Shown here: positions 55,880 to 63,608 of the stretch, piece after piece
Layout: every line of letters begins with the position of its first letter
Numbering within the stretch: the stretch's first letter is position 1
Virus record (IMG/VR): IMGVR_UViG_3300032331_003609
Location: 180,851 to 244,850 of that record
Source: a virus
Reading direction: 5' to 3' (one strand)
Length of the DNA stretch: 64,000 nucleotides
Program-made: the position numbers and the translations under genes
The notes under the pieces: model-generated
Databases searched by the model: none
The model's input: the letters and a program-made list of their open reading frames with translations, nothing else
What the model was told of the DNA's origin: nothing

Positions 55880-56860
55880 ATGGACAATTTAGACATTTTC
55901 AGTCTGGACAACGAGGACTTTTTAAAGCCCGAACCAGCAACCACAGGAAGCGGAGACGCTAACATTTACAAGCCTTATCCAGAATTAGGCAAAGACGGTG
56001 TTTACAAAGCACTTATCAGATTTCTACCTAACGTAGCAAATCCAAAAAAATCAAAAATCCATAAGTATTATGTTTGGTTAAAAGACCCAATAGACAATAG
56101 CAATTTTGTTGCAGATTGTCCTTCTACTGTTGGCAAGAAATCAATATTGAAAGATATCTTTTGGAAATTAAAAAACTCCCCGTCTGCAAAAGATCAGGAG
56201 TTAGCAAAATCATTTGCTAGAAAAGAAGATTACTATTCTTTAGTTCAAATAGTAAAAGATCCTAACCATGCTGAATTAGAAGGTAAGGTTATGGTATTTA
56301 AATTCGGTAAAAAAGTTGCAGATTTAATCGAGCAACAAATTAAACCAGAATATGGTAATCCGTGTAACCCTTATGATTTATTCGAAGGTAAGAACTTTGG
56401 TATTCATGTAAGAAAGGTTGGGGATTGGAATAACTACGATCTTTGCCAATTCGTTGGTGAGAAAGGACCAATCTCAATTGATGGAACAGCGGTTGAAAAA
56501 TCCGACAGTGATCAAAAAAGAATTGTTGAGTATTTAAAGAAAGGTCCGCAAGACTTAGTAGATAAATATGACTACAAAGAATGGACCGATGAAGATCGTG
56601 ATAAAATCACATCTATTATTAGAAACATCGTACCAGACGGAAGAATGGTAGCAGAGATTCTTTCAGGATCACCAGATTCTAAACCTTCTACCAACACAAG
56701 TAATCCACTTAAAAACGAAGCTAAGAAAACTCCAGAAGCAGCAGATGATTTCTTTGGCGATTCTAAATCTCTTGATGAGGTTGAGGAAGCACCAAAGGCA
56801 GCTCCTAAAAAACCGGCATCATCTTCAGGCAGTTTAGATGATTTGTATAACGATCTCTAA
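55880..56860 (+). CDS. gp32: Single-stranded DNA-binding protein, gp32-like
   Basis: A 326-aa protein matching T4 gp32 in key places: LVQIVKDPNHAELEGKVMVFKFGKK aligns with T4's [24 protein letters not shown], and FEGKNFGIHVRKVGDWNNYD aligns with [20 protein letters not shown]. The C-terminus is acidic and ends in SLDDLYNDL, like T4's DLDDLLNDL recruiting tail. The zinc-ribbon Cys positions differ: only Cys80 in DCPST lines up with T4's CPVC, and the second Cys is replaced. So zinc binding may be lost. It coats ssDNA and recruits replication/recombination proteins. Confidence 0.88.
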   Translation: MDNLDIFSLDNEDFLKPEPATTGSGDANIYKPYPELGKDGVYKALIRFLPNVANPKKSKIHKYYVWLKDPIDNSNFVADCPSTVGKKSILKDIFWKLKNSPSAKDQELAKSFARKEDYYSLVQIVKDPNHAELEGKVMVFKFGKKVADLIEQQIKPEYGNPCNPYDLFEGKNFGIHVRKVGDWNNYDLCQFVGEKGPISIDGTAVEKSDSDQKRIVEYLKKGPQDLVDKYDYKEWTDEDRDKITSIIRNIVPDGRMVAEILSGSPDSKPSTNTSNPLKNEAKKTPEAADDFFGDSKSLDEVEEAPKAAPKKPASSSGSLDDLYNDL

Positions 56861-56880
56861 GATAATAAATATGAGATTTT

Positions 56881-57933
56881 ATGCAAAAGCTAGGACTAGA
56901 ACAGGTAAAGAACCTTGTAACTAAGGTTCTACAAAAATCCTTTCCGGGTAATTCTGGGAAGCAACAGATTTATACCTCTCAGAATAGATTAAATTTTTCT
57001 TGTCCTTATTGCGGAGATTCAAATGATCCTAGAAAAAAGAGAGGCAATCTATATTTAGATAGCCTCTCTTTTAAGTGTTACAACGGAGGTTGTGGACAGT
57101 TCAGGGATTTAATTGGACTACTGTTTGATCATGACTTAAATCGTGAATTAACGCTAGAACAACTGGATGAAGCGAAGAATACTATTTCGCTTAAAAAATC
57201 ATCTAGAAGAATCAGTGCTAATGTTGACGTTTTCATCCTAGAGAATTACAAGGATGTTTTAGTTTACAGAGAAGACTACAAGCAAAAACTTAAGTTGATA
57301 GAAATACCCAGACCGATTAAAGAGTATCTTCTATCAAGGAATCAGATAGCAGACGAAAAGTACTTGTATTGCCCGGTTAAGAAGTCAATACACATCTTAA
57401 ATCTAACATCTGATGGTAAGTATATTCTAGGATTACAGCTCAGAAATATGAATAAGAATGCCGTTAACAAGTATTTTACTTATAAACTTAGTGGCATACA
57501 TAAAAATCTACTAAGGAACTTTAATCCTGAAATTATTGCAAAAGCTGAGGAACTAGATCCTATCTCTTTAGTGTTTGGATTTTCCACTGTTAATCTTGAT
57601 GAGACAGTTACTATTTTTGAAGGTCCACTGGATTCTTTTCTTTTCCCAAATGCTGTTGCGCTTTGCTCGATCAACAATCCTTTCCCGTTTGACATACCTA
57701 ATAAAAGATGGTTTTACGATGGCGATGAAGCTGGACGCGATGCACTTAGGAAAAAAATAGCTGTTGGAGACACAGTTTTTCTATGGGACAAATTCATAAA
57801 AGAGAATGATTTACCCGAAAGAGATAAATGGGATTTAAATGATTTAGTAAATTATCTTAGAGAATCTGGAAAGAAGATAAAAAGGTTAGAAAAATATTTT
57901 AGTAGTGAACAATGGGATTTAATTGGAATTTAA
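56881..57933 (+). CDS. gp61: DNA primase, gp61-like
   Basis: A 350-aa protein with an N-terminal zinc ribbon (Cys41, Cys44, Cys66, Cys71) and a Toprim catalytic core: IFEGPLDSF with Glu247, and FYDGDEAGRDAL with Asp280 and Asp282. This is the layout of T4 gp61/DnaG-type primases that synthesise RNA primers for lagging-strand replication. It sits between the gp32-like and UvsY-like genes, as part of the replication block. It overlaps the next gene by 22 bases. Confidence 0.88.
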   Translation: MQKLGLEQVKNLVTKVLQKSFPGNSGKQQIYTSQNRLNFSCPYCGDSNDPRKKRGNLYLDSLSFKCYNGGCGQFRDLIGLLFDHDLNRELTLEQLDEAKNTISLKKSSRRISANVDVFILENYKDVLVYREDYKQKLKLIEIPRPIKEYLLSRNQIADEKYLYCPVKKSIHILNLTSDGKYILGLQLRNMNKNAVNKYFTYKLSGIHKNLLRNFNPEIIAKAEELDPISLVFGFSTVNLDETVTIFEGPLDSFLFPNAVALCSINNPFPFDIPNKRWFYDGDEAGRDALRKKIAVGDTVFLWDKFIKENDLPERDKWDLNDLVNYLRESGKKIKRLEKYFSSEQWDLIGI

Positions 57934-58139
57934 CAAAAGAAGAACTTGAAGAAATAGATCGTAAAAGATCATTACTGAAAGTTCCTATAGCATATAAAGT
58001 AGACGACTCTTTGGAAGTGCCGGATCTTAGTGATAATTTCACACCAAAGAAAGAGAAAGCAATTAAGAAGATTAAAACTGAGGTTGTAGATATAAAGATT
58101 AAAAAGACAAAGAATAAAAGCAATAAATTGTATGAGTGA
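57912..58139 (+). CDS. Small Lys-rich hypothetical protein
   Basis: A 75-aa protein, charged, with a helical N-terminus (LTKEELEEIDRKRSLLKV) and a Lys-rich tail (IKKIKTEVVDIKIKKTKNK). It overlaps the primase by 22 bases and the UvsY-like gene by 8 bases, so it is coupled to replication genes. Unknown function, perhaps a small regulator or replisome accessory. Confidence 0.55.
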   Translation: MGFNWNLTKEELEEIDRKRSLLKVPIAYKVDDSLEVPDLSDNFTPKKEKAIKKIKTEVVDIKIKKTKNKSNKLYE

Positions 58140-58572
58140 CCAATCTCAAGATTTTGAAGAACAATTTTCCACAGAAAGATCTGAATGGACGGAAAGAATA
58201 AGAGAACTTTCAATCAGAATGAGGAATATTAGGGAAATTGCAGAAGTTCAGGTTGAGTTGTATTCAGATAGACAAAAATTACTTGAATATGCTTATAAAT
58301 TAGGTCAGATTCTAACAAAGCTAAATGCAAAGTTCAGATCTGATCGTAGAACTAAAATGGTTTATTATTCGGAAGAACATAATACAAGATATGGTGCAAA
58401 CGAAAAGACTGCATTAATAGATGGTGATTTAAGCGAGATAAAAAGAAAAATAGATGTCGTTGACAATCAAATGTCTTTCCTGAATGAGACCGTAAAAACT
58501 GTAGATCATTTTCTATACGGGGTAAAGAGTAGAATCTCCCTAGAAGAGTTTATGAGAGGCAGTTCAAAATAA
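58132..58572 (+). CDS. uvsY: Recombination mediator, UvsY-like
   Basis: The 146-aa protein is highly charged and helical, close to T4 UvsY in length (137 aa) and pattern: a helical N-terminal half, then MVYYSEEHNT (aligning with T4's LDYYSGRG), then LSEIKRKIDVVDNQMSFLNETVKTVDHFLYGVKSRI (like T4's ADKDVLKVDTSLQYWGILLDFCSGALDAIKSR). UvsY loads the recombinase UvsX onto gp32-coated DNA. Direct adjacency to a UvsW-like helicase and gp32 supports the call. Confidence 0.75.
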   Translation: MSDQSQDFEEQFSTERSEWTERIRELSIRMRNIREIAEVQVELYSDRQKLLEYAYKLGQILTKLNAKFRSDRRTKMVYYSEEHNTRYGANEKTALIDGDLSEIKRKIDVVDNQMSFLNETVKTVDHFLYGVKSRISLEEFMRGSSK

Positions 58573-58583
58573 GAAAAATTTGA

Positions 58584-60125
58584 ATGCTAAAATTTATAGT
58601 ATCTGAAGATCTTCAATGGCTACTTTTACAAGACTATGATGAAGAGGTTGACAGAAAGCAACTTGAAATATCTTTAACCCGAAAAATACACAACTATTTT
58701 TTTCATCCATTGGTTAAGAAAAAACATTGGGACGGAGCAATTTGCTTTGTAGATAAGCGTGGACCATTATGGAGAATTCCAAGTGGGCTATGGAGCGAGG
58801 TTTTTGAAATAGGGGAAAAGTACAAGATCGAGGTTGAAGTAATAGGATTAGAAAGAATAGTAGACGGAGATCTAACATTAGAAGAATTCACTGAATGGGC
58901 TAATGAATTTTTTGCTGATAAAGAAATGAAGCCAAGAGATTATCAAATCGAAGCTGCTTGGAGAATTGTTAAGTTTAGATTCTCATGTTTGGAAATTGCA
59001 ACATCCTCAGGTAAGACTCTAATTGCATTTATTGTTCTTGCCTATCTAAAGAATATAAGAGGCATTAATAAGTTCCTAATGATTGTTCCTAATACAACAT
59101 TAATTATACAGGGATCAGAAGACTTTGAAGAATATGGTTTAAAAGAATTAGATAACTGTGACATTCAATTAATACATGGGGGGAATAAAAATAAGATCTC
59201 TGGGGGATTAATGATAGGAACATATCAATCATTAGTCAAGCAAGATGATGATTTCTTTGATGGAGTAGAAGCCATCTTTGTCGATGAATCACATCAGTCT
59301 CATTCTAAATCTATTAAAGAGGTTATTTCTAAATGTAAAGACTCTAGATATAGATTTGGTCTTTCGGGTACTTTGACTAATAGAAATACTGCAGAGCACC
59401 TAACCATCCAACAATATTTAGGTCCATTAACAATGGAGATTAGTCCTAAGTTTTTATTTGATAATAAGTACGCCACCCCCGTCGCTATTAAAATAGTTAA
59501 GATGGATTGGTTGGACGAAAATCTGAAACAAAAATTATATGAATTAAGAACCAATAAGAATAATAAAGACACTGAGAAGCTGGAAGGAAGTGAAATATTT
59601 GGCGTTGAGAGAAAGCTAGTTATCTCCTCGGAAAAGAGATTAAAATATATTGTTGATTTTATTGCTAAAACCAGCAAAAACTCTTTGGTTCTTTTTCAAT
59701 CAGTCGGAGAAGGATATGGTAAAAGGATATACGAGAACTTAAGAGAGATCCAAGCAGATAAAGAAGTTTTTTATATTGACGGGGACACTGATCCTGAAAG
59801 AAGAGATTATTATAAGACCAAATTAGAAGAAGGTGTGAATAAAGTGATGGTAGCCAGCTTTGGAACTCTTAGTACTGGGGTATCTGTTAAGAACATTCAT
59901 AATATATTTTTAGTTGAATCTTATAAATCGGAGGTTCTAATTAAACAAAGTCTAGGAAGGGGAATGAGACTTTACGAAGGGAAAGAAAAGGTCAATATTA
60001 TTGATTTTGTGGACGATTTTTCCTACAACGGGTCAATGAACTATCTAATGAAGCATTCCCTAGAAAGAATTGAGATTTACAAAAGGGAGAAATTCGAATA
60101 TAAGACCTACGAGATTACTCTCTAG
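58584..60125 (+). CDS. uvsW: DNA/RNA helicase, UvsW-like (SF2)
   Basis: The 513-aa SF2 helicase has motif I ATSSGKT (139-145), motif II DESH (234-237), motif III SGT (261-263) and motif VI QSLGRGMRL in the second RecA domain. An N-terminal segment (residues 1-60, KKKHWDGAICFVDKRG) resembles the T4 UvsW N-terminal DNA-binding domain. UvsW unwinds R-loops and branched DNA and switches replication from origin- to recombination-dependent mode. It follows the UvsY-like gene by 11 bases. Confidence 0.9.
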   Translation: MLKFIVSEDLQWLLLQDYDEEVDRKQLEISLTRKIHNYFFHPLVKKKHWDGAICFVDKRGPLWRIPSGLWSEVFEIGEKYKIEVEVIGLERIVDGDLTLEEFTEWANEFFADKEMKPRDYQIEAAWRIVKFRFSCLEIATSSGKTLIAFIVLAYLKNIRGINKFLMIVPNTTLIIQGSEDFEEYGLKELDNCDIQLIHGGNKNKISGGLMIGTYQSLVKQDDDFFDGVEAIFVDESHQSHSKSIKEVISKCKDSRYRFGLSGTLTNRNTAEHLTIQQYLGPLTMEISPKFLFDNKYATPVAIKIVKMDWLDENLKQKLYELRTNKNNKDTEKLEGSEIFGVERKLVISSEKRLKYIVDFIAKTSKNSLVLFQSVGEGYGKRIYENLREIQADKEVFYIDGDTDPERRDYYKTKLEEGVNKVMVASFGTLSTGVSVKNIHNIFLVESYKSEVLIKQSLGRGMRLYEGKEKVNIIDFVDDFSYNGSMNYLMKHSLERIEIYKREKFEYKTYEITL

Positions 60126-60134
60126 CAGCTTTGG

Positions 60135-60142
60135 ATATATAA
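60135..60142 (+). promoter_or_regulatory. Putative late promoter motif ATATATAA
   Basis: TTTGGATATATAA in the 27-base gap after uvsW; the core ends 10 bases before the ATG at 60153. It has the TTTG prefix seen in other copies. Confidence 0.5.
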
Positions 60143-60152
60143 AATAAAAAAG

Positions 60153-60821
60153 ATGAAACATCTTCAATCATACGAATTATTAGAAAGCAGCGACAAGTAC
60201 GTTAAGTCGTATAGCCCTCAGAAATACAAAAAAATCACGGGCAATGACTCTGCCCCTGGATTTACTGGGTGGATCTATAATATTTTCACTTCCTTGAAGA
60301 ATAATTTCGAGAATATGGATGGGTTCTTCAAGAGCAATGTGTATATGAAGGATATCCACGGAAATGCAATAGACACGGGAATGGGCTGGCTAATTGGGCA
60401 AGCAGGATCTTTGGCTACCTCTGTTGCAGCTAAGATATTTGAACCTAGCGAGTTTGTTAGTACAAATTGGAAATCATCCGATGGATCTATGTTACAAGCA
60501 CCAACATCTGATAAAGATGTTAAAACAGAGCATCTTAGATTGTTCAATGATAATTTTGCAAAAAAAGATATGCCTAACATTAAAAATGATGAAGATATGA
60601 AATCATGGATTACTGGATTTTACAAAAAAGCAGGTACTTCTCCGGGAAAGGTAAAATGGGCGGACGATGCAGTATCAACTGCTTCTAATACTTACTTTAA
60701 TAAGTCAAGGGGAATGGGAAGAACAGCAGCAGCAGGAACAGAGATAGTAGCAGGTGCAGAAGGAGCTGGTATTTTAGGAACTGCTGGAGAATTAGCAGCT
60801 GCTGTTCCGATGGTTCCTTAA
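60153..60821 (+). CDS. Hypothetical protein with Ala/Gly-rich C-terminus
   Basis: A 222-aa protein. The first 190 residues are polar with several aromatic residues and mixed structure (FTGWIYNIFTSLKNNFEN, ending in SNTYFNKSRGMG). The last 35 residues are Ala/Gly-rich and mildly hydrophobic (GAGILGTAGELAAAVPMVP), which could pack against a membrane or other subunits. No known motif is seen. It begins just downstream of a putative late promoter, so expression in the late phase is likely. Confidence 0.55.
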   Translation: MKHLQSYELLESSDKYVKSYSPQKYKKITGNDSAPGFTGWIYNIFTSLKNNFENMDGFFKSNVYMKDIHGNAIDTGMGWLIGQAGSLATSVAAKIFEPSEFVSTNWKSSDGSMLQAPTSDKDVKTEHLRLFNDNFAKKDMPNIKNDEDMKSWITGFYKKAGTSPGKVKWADDAVSTASNTYFNKSRGMGRTAAAGTEIVAGAEGAGILGTAGELAAAVPMVP

Positions 60822-60843
60822 AAAAATATAAAATAAAAACAAG

Positions 60844-61110
60844 ATGAAAAAAGTATCACAAATTCAGGAAAGCTTAAAGGTACAAAAAGCTACTGCAATC
60901 TCTAAATTAGATGAGACAAATAAGTACCTGACTTTTGCTAAGACATACTATAAGAAGCACGGAGTTTCTGGCCCTTTTGATGAGAAGTTCAAGGGCAATA
61001 AAAAAGCTCAAGAAAAATTCATGGAAGAATTAGGAAAAGCATGGGCTGATTACAAGAAAGAAAAAGGAATTGAAACAAAGTCTTCTAGTAAACCTTGGGC
61101 TAAAAAATAG
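60844..61110 (+). CDS. Small Lys-rich hypothetical protein
   Basis: An 88-aa basic protein with helical segments and a central aromatic/Gly stretch (YLTFAKTYYKKHGVSGPFDEKFKG), then a helical region and a Lys/Ser-rich end. No family is recognised. It follows the previous gene by 22 bases with an A-rich leader (AAAATATAAAATAAAAACAAG). Confidence 0.55.
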   Translation: MKKVSQIQESLKVQKATAISKLDETNKYLTFAKTYYKKHGVSGPFDEKFKGNKKAQEKFMEELGKAWADYKKEKGIETKSSSKPWAKK

Positions 61111-61126
61111 GAATAAAATCCAAACC

Positions 61127-61555
61127 ATGTACGATATATTTTTCCCTATTATTGAACATTACACAGGAACACTCGTGTCAAAAGTAAGGAGGATTGATGA
61201 ATCAATTCTTTTTAAAACAATTTCGGGACAAGCTGGAAAGATAGAAAGAAATATAGAAGGAGATTGGGATTTACTTGTTGAAGAGGAAAAAGTAGCAGAA
61301 ATAGAAGATGGTTTATTTTCTATCTTTTGCGAATCTAGGGATCAACCTCCGATAGACAAGTATTATAATGAATTATTAAGGTTAAAAAGAAGAAGTGTAT
61401 TAAATTATAAATCCAATATTCTAGTTGATCAACTAATAACATCCATAGAATTTTTAATTCTGCATATGGACGTTCAATTAGAAGATGCTATAAAAATAGG
61501 ACCATTTTACACATTCAATCATAATGGAACTAAACACGTTTTAGTATTAAATTAA
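61127..61555 (+). CDS. Hypothetical protein
   Basis: A 142-aa protein from ATG 61127; the longer TTG-initiated frame from 61070 would run deep into the preceding gene and lacks a leader, so it is less likely. The sequence is helical with an aromatic N-terminus (YDIFFPIIEHYTG) and acidic middle, then FLILHMDVQLEDAIKIGPFYTF. No motif is recognised. It is 4 bases from the ligase-NMNAT fusion gene. Confidence 0.5.
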   Translation: MYDIFFPIIEHYTGTLVSKVRRIDESILFKTISGQAGKIERNIEGDWDLLVEEEKVAEIEDGLFSIFCESRDQPPIDKYYNELLRLKRRSVLNYKSNILVDQLITSIEFLILHMDVQLEDAIKIGPFYTFNHNGTKHVLVLN

Positions 61556-61559
61556 AAAT

Positions 61560-63530
61560 ATGGCAGGGATAAAACATTTGAGTGAAATTTATAAAAAGCA
61601 AGGAGCAGAATTCCTTGACGATTTATTTGGGAAGGAATTGATAGTTTCTGAAAAATTGAATGGTATGAACTTCTCTTTTGAGAAGAGTATCTTTGATGGT
61701 TCTTTATCATTTTATAAAAGAGATCAGGTTAATCCTATTTCTAAGATTGATCGGGTACTAATGAAGTATTATGAATCTCCAATTTCACATATACAAGAAT
61801 TACCTACATTAACATTAGACGAGGTACCTAGCGGATGGAGATTCGGTATGGAATTTTTTATTAATCCAAGTCCAGTCTTAATATCTTATCAAAGAATACC
61901 TAGAAATGGCCTAGTACTAACCCACATCATAGTTAAGAATCAATTTGGTGATATAGAAAGAACTATAGTGGAAAAAGAGGAATTGGATTATTGGGCAGAT
62001 CTTTTAGGGGTTGAGAAAGCACCTATTATTTTTCAGGGTAAATTATCAGACGATCAAAAAGTATCTATTAACGATTTTGTTAATTCTGCTCATGATAATC
62101 TAAAAACAGATCACGGAACTAACAGCTTTGCTAAATATCTACTTAGTATATTAAATCCAGAATTAAATAAAACATTTTTAAATAATTCTTTAGAAGAACC
62201 AATAGAAGGTGTAGTTTTCAGATTTGGATCAATTGATGGAACCGGTGAATCTTTCACTGCCAAAATATTAGATCCTGTTTTTGAAGACATCACTAGACAG
62301 AACAATGTTAAAAAAGTAAGCTACTTTCCAAGTGACATCTACGGTATAACAATATTGGAAGTAATGAACTACATCTTGGACAAAGGAATAGATTCATTCT
62401 CTTTTGAGGGCGAAGATCCACAGGACAAGTACATTTCTTTTGTATGTTCTGTTTTTAATTCTTTCACGGATGAATATGGAGAAAAATATTTAGGTCTTGA
62501 TTTTCAAGAGCCAGAATTTTTAAAGCAAGAAGGATTCCAACCAAATCATGATCTAATTAAAGATGAAAAAACAAAATCATTAATCTCTGATGATGAAAGT
62601 TATGAATCTCTTTTCAAATTAATTCTTTCTGCTTTTAGAAAAATTAAGAAAAGACCAGGAGGATTTTTCACACAAGGAGCTATTGAGCAGTTCAATTTGC
62701 TTGTTAGAGAAATATCAGAATACCTAAACAATAATTCTATTGTTGTTGAATCGATGATTCCAACTTTTGACCAATTTAGAAAAGTAAAAAAACCATTTAT
62801 TCCTCAAGAAGAAGAGGGCGAGGAAGATATCGAAGATGAGGTTGAAGAAATTCCTAAGGAGAAGATAATAGAAGAACCAGTAGAAGAACCAGAGATAGAA
62901 ATTGAAATAGAAGAAGATCCAATAGGGGATGAGGTAGTGATGGATCCAGAAGTTGTTGATCAAATAAAAACAGCACTTGGACAAAGCGAACCTATTTCTA
63001 AATCTGGATTCGATGATGATGCTATAAAAGTAAACATAGTTATAGGAAAATTCCAACCTTTTAATAATGGTCATTTAAAAATGATTAAAAAGGCAAATCA
63101 AAATAACGGATTACCAGTTGCTGTGTTTGTTGTTAAACCTGGACCTCATAGCTTTATTGATGATCAGACAATGGATAAAATGATGGGAATAGTATCTAAT
63201 GATCTTTCAGGTATAATAGAGTCAATTCATTACATTGACGATGATCTTTTATCAACAGTAGTTCATACACTTGGTAAAAAATATGATCCAAAAACTTTAA
63301 CAGTTGGTAAGAAAAGACTTGATAACTATTTACTTCAAACAAGATCCCTAAAGAAGAGAAAAAAATTAGATCCAGCCTTTCAAATTCAAACATCACCAGA
63401 ATGGATTAATTCGGAGGATGTTTCCAGAACTATCCAAGAAAAAAATTATATGGAATTTAAAAAGAACGTGCCAAAATCACTTTCTGGCCTTTGGGAAGAA
63501 TTAACAAGATGTTACGATTCCTCTAAATAA
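61560..63530 (+). CDS. Bifunctional protein: RNA/DNA ligase-like domain fused to NMN-adenylyltransferase-like domain
   Basis: A 656-aa protein. N-terminal domain: VSEKLNGMNFSF with Lys32 matches nucleotidyltransferase/ligase motif I (K.DG variant, here KLNG). Near residues 205-230, PIEGVVFRFG (motif IV) and FTAKIL (motif V, Lys) follow. A very acidic linker (about 415-462) joins this to a C-terminal domain, residues 489-656. This has an IGKFQPFNNGHLKM segment (NNGH, 502-505, versus HxGH) and SEDVSRTI near the C-terminus, like the cytidylyltransferase/NadM-type fold. It may repair RNA or make NAD+; neither activity is proven. Terminator and promoter motifs follow. Confidence 0.7.
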   Translation: MAGIKHLSEIYKKQGAEFLDDLFGKELIVSEKLNGMNFSFEKSIFDGSLSFYKRDQVNPISKIDRVLMKYYESPISHIQELPTLTLDEVPSGWRFGMEFFINPSPVLISYQRIPRNGLVLTHIIVKNQFGDIERTIVEKEELDYWADLLGVEKAPIIFQGKLSDDQKVSINDFVNSAHDNLKTDHGTNSFAKYLLSILNPELNKTFLNNSLEEPIEGVVFRFGSIDGTGESFTAKILDPVFEDITRQNNVKKVSYFPSDIYGITILEVMNYILDKGIDSFSFEGEDPQDKYISFVCSVFNSFTDEYGEKYLGLDFQEPEFLKQEGFQPNHDLIKDEKTKSLISDDESYESLFKLILSAFRKIKKRPGGFFTQGAIEQFNLLVREISEYLNNNSIVVESMIPTFDQFRKVKKPFIPQEEEGEEDIEDEVEEIPKEKIIEEPVEEPEIEIEIEEDPIGDEVVMDPEVVDQIKTALGQSEPISKSGFDDDAIKVNIVIGKFQPFNNGHLKMIKKANQNNGLPVAVFVVKPGPHSFIDDQTMDKMMGIVSNDLSGIIESIHYIDDDLLSTVVHTLGKKYDPKTLTVGKKRLDNYLLQTRSLKKRKKLDPAFQIQTSPEWINSEDVSRTIQEKNYMEFKKNVPKSLSGLWEELTRCYDSSK

Positions 63531-63536
63531 CAAATG

Positions 63537-63561
63537 AATCCTGCCAACGCAGGATTTTTTT
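63537..63561 (+). terminator. Intrinsic terminator
   Basis: ATCCTGC (63538-63544) pairs perfectly with GCAGGAT (63549-63555), extended by an A-T pair (63537/63556), around a CAAC loop, followed by a run of T to 63561. It sits right after the stop of the ligase-NMNAT fusion and ends that transcription unit. Confidence 0.85.
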
Positions 63562-63584
63562 GCGGGGATGTATAGTATATTTGA

Positions 63585-63592
63585 ATATATAA
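63585..63592 (+). promoter_or_regulatory. Putative late promoter motif ATATATAA
   Basis: TTTGAATATATAA just after the terminator; the core ends 16 bases before the ATG at 63609. The order terminator, promoter, start codon supports the motif as a promoter. Confidence 0.55.
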
Positions 63593-63608
63593 AACAAAAA
63601 ACACAGGA

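Noticed and set aside
61070-61126. Longer version of the 142-aa gene starting at TTG 61070
   Set aside because: It overlaps 41 bases of the upstream gene and has no A-rich leader, while the ATG at 61127 follows a leader like the others (AAAATCCAAACC).
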